Source of the DNA: JBGQAS01 sp964498605
GTDB lineage: Bacteria > Chloroflexota > Anaerolineae > Anaerolineales > Anaerolineaceae
DNA length: 8,884 nt
Direction: 5' to 3'
Assembly: GCA_964498605.1 (NCBI GenBank)
Contig: CAZCHK010000069.1
Coordinates: 1 to 8,884 of the forward strand
Below the pieces are notes generated by a model, which was given only the letters and a program-made list of their open reading frames with translations, made no database searches and was not told the DNA's origin. The position numbers and the translations under genes were made by a program. This document shows positions 4,265 through 8,884 of the stretch, piece by piece (position 1 is the stretch's first letter; every line of letters begins with the position of its first letter).

Positions 4265-5410
4265 ATGCTGCGCTGCTTTTTGAAGCTCCATAAACGCTAC
4301 AACCGAAAACCTGATTTTGAAGAGTTTCGCCGAGCCATCCTGGACCCTGCTCCGGGACATGTACCGGTTGGAGACCTGTTTGCTGATTTCGAAAGCATCA
4401 GCTGCTTCCTTGATGAGCCCGTCATTGATGGCATTGGAGTGACCAGCGATAAGCAGCACAAGATCACTCTCAAAGACCTGACAGCCGGCTACCGCTACGT
4501 GGAACAATCCATCCGCTTCTGTATTAATGCCGGCTGGGATTATGTGTGGAGCTTCAGCTCCATCCCCTTTCCTGGTTTTATGAACCTGCTGGCTGAGAAC
4601 ACGGCGCCTGCTGCCAGGGGTCGGCTGAGAGCATGGGTGAATGACAACCGCGGACCGATCACCAGCTGGAACGAATTCGAGCAGTACAACTGGCCAACTG
4701 ATTTTCATGGAATCAACTTTCTTTCCCGACTGGTGGCGCAGCGCTGCCCTGATGGATTGAAAGTAATGGTTATCCCGGGAGGCGTGTTCGAGTGGACGAC
4801 CTGGCTGATGGGATTGGTTCCTTTCAGTTATGCGCTGGTTGATACACCCGACCTGGTGCAGGCAGTTATTGAAAAGGTTACGGCTAGCATTATCGGCGTG
4901 GTGGAAGACCTGCTGGACGAGCCCAACCTGGGAGGATTCTTTATGGGGGACGACCTGGGTTTTGCCAGCGGGACTATGGTCTCGCCGGCAGTCCTGCGTA
5001 AATACTTCATGCCGCAAACCAAAAAGGTCGTGCAGTGCGTGCGCCAGACGGACAAGCTGTTCCTTTTTCATTCCTGCGGAAATATGTACAGCATGATGCC
5101 CGATTTGCTGGAAATGGGCGTGCAAGGCAAACACAGCTTCGAGGACAAGATCCGGCCAGTGGAATCGGTTTACAATGAATGGGGCGCCAAGATGGCATTG
5201 ATCGGCGGAATGGATGTGCACCTGCTGGCAACCGGAACAGAGGATGCCATACGTAAGCGGGTCCGCGAGATCCTGGATGTGTGCGGCAGCGGAGGGCACT
5301 ATGTCTTCGGCACAGGCAATTCAGTCGCGAATTACATCCCCATAGATAACTATCGCATCATGCTGGACGAACATCAGTCTTGGAACGAGGAGCATTTTCC
5401 CCATGAGTGA
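4265..5410 (+). CDS. Uroporphyrinogen decarboxylase (URO-D) family protein, methyltransferase-like
   Basis: A 381-residue TIM-barrel protein of the URO-D/MtaA/CmuA superfamily, whose members either decarboxylate uroporphyrinogen or move methyl groups to and from corrinoid proteins and thiols. Landmarks: PGHVPVGDLFADFESI near the N-terminus, FHSCGNMYSMMPDLLEMG (268-285), GGMDVHLLATGTEDAIRKRV and the closing YVFGTGNSVANYIPIDNYRIM. The HxC pair (H269, C271) of the zinc site in methylcobamide:thiol methyltransferases is present, but the third ligand, the Cys of the PGC motif, is N352 here (TGN). It is therefore not a canonical MtaA-type zinc enzyme and also lacks features of housekeeping HemE, and no haem gene is nearby. 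The start ATG lies 9 bases after the previous stop with only a weak AGG. The stop overlaps the next gene by 8 bases. Substrate unknown; a corrinoid or methyl-transfer role is a reasonable guess. Confidence 0.85.
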   Translation: MLRCFLKLHKRYNRKPDFEEFRRAILDPAPGHVPVGDLFADFESISCFLDEPVIDGIGVTSDKQHKITLKDLTAGYRYVEQSIRFCINAGWDYVWSFSSIPFPGFMNLLAENTAPAARGRLRAWVNDNRGPITSWNEFEQYNWPTDFHGINFLSRLVAQRCPDGLKVMVIPGGVFEWTTWLMGLVPFSYALVDTPDLVQAVIEKVTASIIGVVEDLLDEPNLGGFFMGDDLGFASGTMVSPAVLRKYFMPQTKKVVQCVRQTDKLFLFHSCGNMYSMMPDLLEMGVQGKHSFEDKIRPVESVYNEWGAKMALIGGMDVHLLATGTEDAIRKRVREILDVCGSGGHYVFGTGNSVANYIPIDNYRIMLDEHQSWNEEHFPHE

Positions 5411-5729
5411 AACCCTTTACAATCGAATCTACGCGCTGGTGCGCCAGGTGCCGCAAGGCAAGGTGGTCGCCTACGGGCAGGTGGCGCGCATGGTGGGGGG
5501 CTGCACGGCGCGCATGGTGGGCTACGCCATGTCCGCGCTGAAGAGCAGCAAGGCTGTCAACGACGTGCCTTGGCAGCGGGTGATCAACAGCCAGGGGAAG
5601 TGCAGCGTTTTCGGCGATGGGATAGGCAACTCCCTGCAAATGCAGTTGCTGCAATCTGAAGGAATCGCGTTTGAACCAGACGGCCGCGTCACCGATCCAC
5701 GCTACTGGTGGGTGGAACGTCCGTTCTAA
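5403..5729 (+). CDS. Alkyltransferase-like (ATL) protein, MGMT family
   Basis: A 108-residue DNA-binding protein of the MGMT/Ogt fold. ATL proteins bind O6-alkylguanine, flip the base and hand the lesion to nucleotide excision repair, without transferring the alkyl group. The catalytic PCHR motif of true methyltransferases is PWQR here (56-59), with W57 in place of the acceptor cysteine, which is the hallmark of ATL. Also visible are the base-flipping tyrosine region VVAYGQVA (Y24), the recognition helix with arginine finger CTARMVGYAM (R37), and VINSQGK after the active site. Length suits ATL (about 100-110 residues) and there is no N-terminal Ogt domain. The ATG overlaps the end of the URO-D gene by 8 bases, so the two are translationally coupled. 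Function is confident from the motif; why it sits in this operon is not clear. Confidence 0.92.
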   Translation: MSETLYNRIYALVRQVPQGKVVAYGQVARMVGGCTARMVGYAMSALKSSKAVNDVPWQRVINSQGKCSVFGDGIGNSLQMQLLQSEGIAFEPDGRVTDPRYWWVERPF

Positions 5730-5745
5730 AACTACAGGAGGCAGA

Positions 5746-6639
5746 ATGAGATTTGGCATCATGACCATGCAGCTGAACGAATTGATCCCGCCGGGTAAAC
5801 CCTCGCAGGAGATCATGGCTGAACTGATGAAGTTCAACCACGCGCAGCTGGCGGAAAAATTGTTCAATAAGGGATTCAACCCCATCGAGCTTGGCGGCGA
5901 CCTGGCCATGTTCCTTCCACAAAGCTACAGCACGCAGACACTGGAAGAACTGCTTGAGCTCAAGGAAGCGCGGGGAGTTGAGTACACGATGCATCTACCG
6001 CTGTGGTCCGTGGAGACATCCACACCCCAGCAGCATGTCAGGCGCGGATCAGCGCAGGCCCTGATCGAGATCATCAAGACCACACTGCCCCTGAACATTG
6101 AACGATACGTGATCCACGCCACCGGGGCGCTGGCTTCGGAATTCAGCGCCATGGACCTGCCAGAGGTCGGCAAGGCGATCATCCTGCGCCAGTTCCAGGC
6201 TGGAGCGCTGGAATCGCTGCAAACCATCATTCGCGAAACAGGCATCAACAGCCGCCTGCTGGCCGTGGAAACAATCGAATTCCCCTTCGAGCTGACCTGG
6301 GAGCTTGCGGAACAGGCCGACACCTCGATCTGCCTGGATGTCGGACACGTGATGAGTGGATTTTCCGGGCCTGTGGACTTGTTCGAAGTGCTGGAGAAAG
6401 TGCTGCCCAGGCTGGGCGAGATTCACCTTCACGACTCTCCTTACTGGCGCAAAGAGGGCAAGGTTGTGTACCACCGCGATCATTCCGTGCTCGGCACCGG
6501 GGAGCTGGATGTATGGCACCTGCTCCACCGCGTCCAGGAAGCTGCTCCACAGACGCCGCTCATCTTTGAGCTGACGCTTGAAGAAGCGATCCAATCCATG
6601 CAGTACGTCAGCAACGTAGCGCCCTTCGCGCTGGGATAA
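5746..6639 (+). CDS. AP-endonuclease-2/xylose-isomerase-type TIM-barrel metalloenzyme
   Basis: A 297-residue protein of the sugar phosphate isomerase/epimerase (AP_endonuc_2) superfamily. Likely metal ligands and active-site residues follow the family order: HLPLW (H83), VIHATG (H124), AVETIE (E175), LDVGH (D198, H201), IHLHDS (H229), RDHSVLGTG (D245, H246) and FELT (E275). This is a complete set, so a metal-dependent enzyme is expected; isomerase, epimerase, endonuclease IV and phosphodiesterase activities all occur in the superfamily. The N-terminal layout and the YTMHLPL and PLNIERYVIHATG segments remind me of CbiR, a cobamide-remodelling phosphodiesterase, but this is from memory and uncertain. 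Start ATG 5746 has AGGAGG at 5736-5741; an upstream in-frame extension would overlap the ATL gene and lacks such a site. The gene is 16 bases downstream of ATL and is the last in the cluster. No clear terminator follows. Confidence 0.8.
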   Translation: MRFGIMTMQLNELIPPGKPSQEIMAELMKFNHAQLAEKLFNKGFNPIELGGDLAMFLPQSYSTQTLEELLELKEARGVEYTMHLPLWSVETSTPQQHVRRGSAQALIEIIKTTLPLNIERYVIHATGALASEFSAMDLPEVGKAIILRQFQAGALESLQTIIRETGINSRLLAVETIEFPFELTWELAEQADTSICLDVGHVMSGFSGPVDLFEVLEKVLPRLGEIHLHDSPYWRKEGKVVYHRDHSVLGTGELDVWHLLHRVQEAAPQTPLIFELTLEEAIQSMQYVSNVAPFALG

Positions 6640-6677
6640 TGTATTCGCTGTTCGTGTTATCCGCTTTTTCGCTGTTG

Positions 6678-6696
6678 AAGGAGTGATATACTCCTT
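6678..6696. repeat. Short inverted repeat before the lipoprotein gene
   Basis: AAGGAGT (6678-6684) and ACTCCTT (6690-6696) form a perfect 7-bp stem around GATAT. The sequence also contains TATACT (6687-6692), a possible -10 with no clear -35, and AAGGAG could act as a ribosome site for an in-frame TTG at 6695. It could be an operator or an mRNA hairpin; the sequence does not decide. Confidence 0.4.
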
Positions 6697-6718
6697 GAAT
6701 CAAATGACTGGAGACTTG

Positions 6719-7435
6719 ATGAGACGATCCTTTTTCTATCTTTCAGCATTCATCATACTGGCAGTTTTATTGGGAGCATGTCAAACTTCATCTGCAGAAG
6801 AGATCCTACAGAACACATTGCAGAAAATCAGCTCGAACAAAACCACTTCGTTCTCCTACACGCTGACCGTCGACGAATCAGCCAGCCAGTATCTTTTATC
6901 CATCCTCGGAGATGGATATCAGGAAGGGAATGAAAGGATCTACCTTAAATTGAGCAGCCCGGAGACAGCCAGCGAAAGCATCGAGATGATCCTGGTCAAA
7001 CCGGAGCAGACGATCTATTCCCGCCTGGGGGATGCATCAGGGTGGTCGCTGGAACCGGCCAGCGACAACGGCACCATCTACTTTACATTCGCTCTGTGGC
7101 TGCTGGAGAGCGAAAAGGACATCCAGATGCTTTTCCAGAATCCAAAACTTCTGGGAACTGTGGAAAAGAACGGCACGCGCTGCCACCACCTTCAATTTGA
7201 CCTGGACAGCAAGCAGTTCTTTGAGATCCTGGCGCCAGGTCAGCTGGAGACATGGGGCGACCTGACCTTCAAAACGACCCGGGCGGACATCTACATTTCC
7301 AGGACGAGCGGCAACCTGGTTAACGCGGAATTCAGCGTCGCCTGGTATGAATCAAACCAAGAAAACGCCACCAGCATCATCTGCGACATCTCATTCAGCG
7401 ATTTTAATGAAGACGTCACATTCCCGGAATATTAG
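6719..7435 (+). CDS. Predicted outer-surface lipoprotein (unknown function)
   Basis: A 238-residue secreted lipoprotein. The N-terminus MRRSFFYLSA has two arginines followed by a hydrophobic stretch and the lipobox LGAC, so cleavage and lipidation at C21 are expected. The mature part begins QTSSAEEILQNTLQKISS and is rich in beta-strand-like segments (SFSYTLTVDES, NERIYLKLSS, IYSRLGDASGWS, ADIYISRTSGNLVNAEFSV). This resembles the layout of LppX/LprG/LolA-like lipoproteins, which bind lipids or hydrophobic ligands, although I see no diagnostic motif. Two other cysteines, C158-region RCHH and C near the end (IICDIS), may pair. Start: ATG 6719 with GGAG at 6710-6713 gives a normal signal peptide; ATG 6704 and TTG 6695 are in frame and would only lengthen its n-region. 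It lies 79 bases after the operon and ends 24 bases before a terminator. Confidence 0.75.
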   Translation: MRRSFFYLSAFIILAVLLGACQTSSAEEILQNTLQKISSNKTTSFSYTLTVDESASQYLLSILGDGYQEGNERIYLKLSSPETASESIEMILVKPEQTIYSRLGDASGWSLEPASDNGTIYFTFALWLLESEKDIQMLFQNPKLLGTVEKNGTRCHHLQFDLDSKQFFEILAPGQLETWGDLTFKTTRADIYISRTSGNLVNAEFSVAWYESNQENATSIICDISFSDFNEDVTFPEY

Positions 7436-7459
7436 GCCAATCGTTATTACATAAGAAGC

Positions 7460-7490
7460 AAACCGTGCGGCTGGCCAGCAGCACGGTTTT
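7460..7490 (+). terminator. Terminator between convergent genes
   Basis: AAACCGTGC (7460-7468) and GCACGGTTT (7481-7489) form a perfect 9-bp stem with a 12-base loop, followed by one further T. It lies 24 bases after the lipoprotein stop and 27 bases before the end of the convergent AraC-type gene. The arms give a T run of four on the plus strand and three on the minus strand, so it may serve both genes, better for the plus strand. Confidence 0.7.
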
Positions 7491-7516
7491 AAGTTACCAG
7501 TATGAAATGCGAGCGC

Positions 7517-8425
7517 TTACTGGATAGGGATGTAAATGTCCGTGCGCATGTCTTCGGGTTTGGTCTTGGCTGAATCATCCAGATAGACCTCGAAGGGTTC
7601 GCACTCGCGCAGCTTTTCGCCGCTGGAGGGGTACCAGTCCCGGTAGATCGAGGACCAGGCAGCCGTCAGCCCCTCAAACGGGCCGACGTAGTGGAAAACT
7701 GCGAATCGCCCACCTGCGATCCTGTCCACCTTCACATCCCCTTCATCCGAGACATCGGCAGCATCATCCACGATGAAAGCGCCAATATAGCGGCTTTCCT
7801 CAGGTGGTGTTGTCATCGGCTCGTCAGGGCAGATGCCAAGGCAGCCGCGCTCATACTTCCAAAGATTGTGCATATCCATATAGGTACACAGGTTCTTGAA
7901 TGATCTGCCAGCTGCCTTGTTGAATGTGCCGTCCTCAAAACCCCGCGCGGTGGCGGTGACGATCTTCCAATCCGGATTCGTACGGATTTCGTGATCCATT
8001 TCTATTCTCCTTGTCATCAATGGCTTTTCTTCCTGAAAGGTCAGGCCGGTGATCCTTTTCGTGCGCGCCTCTTGCGGGGAACAATGAAAAGCCTGCCGGA
8101 AGGCTTTGCTGAACGACGCCGGCGAGTCGTAGCCAGCCTGCAGCGCGGTCTGCGTGATGGAGCAGCCTTCCTCAACCAGCTGCCTGGCCGCCCTGGCAAG
8201 ACGCAAGCGGCGCACGTACTCTGCCATGGGTATGCCCATGAATGCGGTGAAGATGCGGTGCAGATGGAAGGGTGAGAAACAGGCTATCCTGGCGAGCTCC
8301 TCCAGCTGTAAGGGCTCATCCAGGTGCTGATGAATATGCGCGATGAGCATGTTCAGACATGCCTGGTAAAAGCGTCTGGTCTGAGGTCGAAAGCTCTGTT
8401 TCCGTCCGTCTGTGTGGATCACCAT
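7517..8425 (-). CDS. AraC-family regulator with GyrI-like effector-binding domain
   Basis: A 302-residue one-component regulator in the style of Rob/BltR-like proteins. Residues about 20-121 hold the two AraC helix-turn-helix units: LEELARIACFSPFHLHRIF with the linker and SITQTALQAGYDSPASFSKAFRQAF followed by the typical SPQEAR. Residues 143-302 form a GyrI-like (SbmC/Rob C-terminal) ligand domain, with GRFAVFHYVGPFEGLTAAW and the closing CEPFEVYLDD...MRTDIYIPI; such domains bind hydrophobic or cationic small molecules. The start is placed at ATG 8425: a TATAAA ends 7 bases upstream and no ribosome site is present, which suggests a leaderless transcript. A TTG at 8431 would fall beside that -10 and is unlikely. 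A strong internal ribosome site lies between the two domains. The gene is 62 bases downstream of the SGNH hydrolase on the same strand and could also be cotranscribed with it. The regulated genes are not evident. Confidence 0.9.
   Translation of the reverse strand: MVIHTDGRKQSFRPQTRRFYQACLNMLIAHIHQHLDEPLQLEELARIACFSPFHLHRIFTAFMGIPMAEYVRRLRLARAARQLVEEGCSITQTALQAGYDSPASFSKAFRQAFHCSPQEARTKRITGLTFQEEKPLMTRRIEMDHEIRTNPDWKIVTATARGFEDGTFNKAAGRSFKNLCTYMDMHNLWKYERGCLGICPDEPMTTPPEESRYIGAFIVDDAADVSDEGDVKVDRIAGGRFAVFHYVGPFEGLTAAWSSIYRDWYPSSGEKLRECEPFEVYLDDSAKTKPEDMRTDIYIPIQ
7997..8012 (-). promoter_or_regulatory. Internal ribosome binding site between the AraC and GyrI-like domains
   Basis: On the minus strand AAGGAG (8012-8007) is followed after 7 bases by an in-frame ATG (7999-7997) encoding M143, the first residue of the GyrI-like domain (MDHEIRTNPDW). 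Strength, spacing and position at the domain border are all what a real start would show. Initiation here would give a 160-residue free ligand-binding domain. Confidence 0.5.
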
Positions 8426-8431
8426 GCCCAA

Positions 8432-8437
8432 TTTATA
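8432..8437 (-). promoter_or_regulatory. Possible -10 giving a leaderless AraC-type transcript
   Basis: TATAAA on the minus strand (8437-8432, five of six matches) ends 7 bases before the ATG at 8425, so the expected first transcribed base is the A of the start codon. No -35 match is evident at 16-18 bp. The absence of a Shine-Dalgarno before this ATG supports the reading. Confidence 0.4.
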
Positions 8438-8487
8438 TCATGAGCACCGCACCAAGGCTTTGCATTTCTTGCTACATTTCCAGCAGA

Positions 8488-8884
8488 TCAGGGTTGCGTT
8501 AACTGGCTGTAGACAGTCTGCAGGGCCTGCAGCCCGGACAAGCGGTGGATCTCCAACCCCGCATCGGTGAGATAAATATCCGCCACTTCCTGTTCTTCGC
8601 GCAGCCCGCCGTTGGGCAAATGCTGCACCGCGCCCCAGAAGTTCCACAGCGGGATGTCGTACTCGTATGCAAGCAGAGCGGTTTCCTGATTCAGGCGTTC
8701 ATCCCCCTCGCGGTTGTCCGCCTTGGTGGCCAGGATGGGAACCACGCCCCGCTCGACCAATGCGTCCAGTATCTTGTGCATGTAGTCAATATTGCGAGCT
8801 TCCCAGTGCGTACCCAGGTTTATGAAGATGATGGATGGATTCCAAACACGCAGCTCACAATCCAGGGGGGTCTCGTTTTCCATG
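8488..8884 (-). CDS. SGNH/GDSL hydrolase, C-terminal part (start off the window)
   Basis: The last 131 or more residues of an SGNH-type hydrolase, a family of esterases and lipases acting on esters or acylated glycans, often secreted. NPSIIFINLGTHW fits block III (usually G-x-N-D; here GTH takes that place), followed by a helix, the strand GVVPILATKADN, an IPLWNFWGAVQHLP segment, and LTDAGLEIHRLSGLQAL near the end, where the family's catalytic Asp-x-x-His block is expected. The GDS motif with the nucleophilic serine would lie upstream, beyond the edge. The Met at 8883 is therefore probably internal and not the start. Spacing of D and H in the last block (D-A-G-L-E-I-H) is wider than the usual three residues, so catalysis cannot be confirmed from this part. 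Stop TGA at 8490-8488, 62 bases before the AraC-type start. Confidence 0.65.
   Translation of the reverse strand, partial: MENETPLDCELRVWNPSIIFINLGTHWEARNIDYMHKILDALVERGVVPILATKADNREGDERLNQETALLAYEYDIPLWNFWGAVQHLPNGGLREEQEVADIYLTDAGLEIHRLSGLQALQTVYSQLTQP

Noticed and set aside
3983..5299. Long minus-strand open frame opposite the URO-D gene (438 codons)
   Set aside because: Its translation has no recognisable motif and mirrors the codon bias of the clearly real plus-strand genes, so it is a shadow frame. The same holds for the 274-codon frame opposite the RIO gene.
5403..5729. Functional O6-methylguanine-DNA methyltransferase (Ogt)
   Set aside because: The acceptor cysteine of PCHR is replaced by tryptophan (PWQR), so alkyl transfer is not expected.
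6644..6676. Direct repeat TTCGCTGTT (6644-6652 and 6668-6676)
   Set aside because: Two 9-base copies in a short spacer are easily produced by chance and match no obvious promoter or operator layout.

Overview
The window looks like a stretch of bacterial chromosome with mid-range to slightly high G+C (by eye), tightly packed genes and good Shine-Dalgarno sites. The mix of genes suggests a Chloroflexota/Anaerolineae-type anaerobe: a bacterial RIO kinase, a DUF438-type PAS protein, a uroporphyrinogen-decarboxylase-family protein, an ArsR-DUF2087 regulator and an SGNH hydrolase of a kind I associate with that group. The taxonomic call is an inference from recall; no 16S or tRNA gene is present. 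I see no insertion sequence, phage gene, CRISPR array or RNA gene.

Layout. On the minus strand at the left are an MFS transporter cut by the window edge (1-997) and an ArsR-family regulator fused to DUF2087 (1137-1760). The regulator's promoter carries a 36-bp two-part palindromic operator. Pointing right, a promoter near 1854-1882 leads into an elaborate leader: a strong ribosome site, a 19-codon ORF, segments able to form mutually exclusive pairings, and a canonical intrinsic terminator at 2008-2037. The RIO-family kinase gene follows (2101-3096).

A tight six-gene plus-strand cluster then runs from 3186 to 6639: PAS sensor protein, four-helix membrane protein, DUF493/YbeD-like protein, URO-D-family protein, alkyltransferase-like (ATL) protein, and an AP-endonuclease-2-type TIM-barrel enzyme. 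Gaps run from an 8-nt overlap to 16 nt, so it is probably one operon. Its promoter has a perfect TATAAT, no clear -35, and a CRP-type palindrome centred about 40 bp upstream of the expected start. The same promoter shares two sequence blocks with the MFS promoter 2 kb away.

A lipoprotein gene (6719-7435) follows and ends at a hairpin terminator (7460-7490) between convergent genes. From the right edge, on the minus strand, come the C-terminal part of an SGNH/GDSL hydrolase (8488-8884) and an AraC-type regulator with a GyrI-like ligand domain (7517-8425). The latter appears to have a leaderless start and a strong internal ribosome site exactly between its two domains.

The most interesting material is regulatory: the attenuator-like leader before the RIO kinase, the ArsR operator embedded in its own promoter, the duplicated promoter module, the CRP-type site, and the internal start inside the AraC-GyrI gene. 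The functional logic of the six-gene operon is not obvious from its parts and may be a real unknown.
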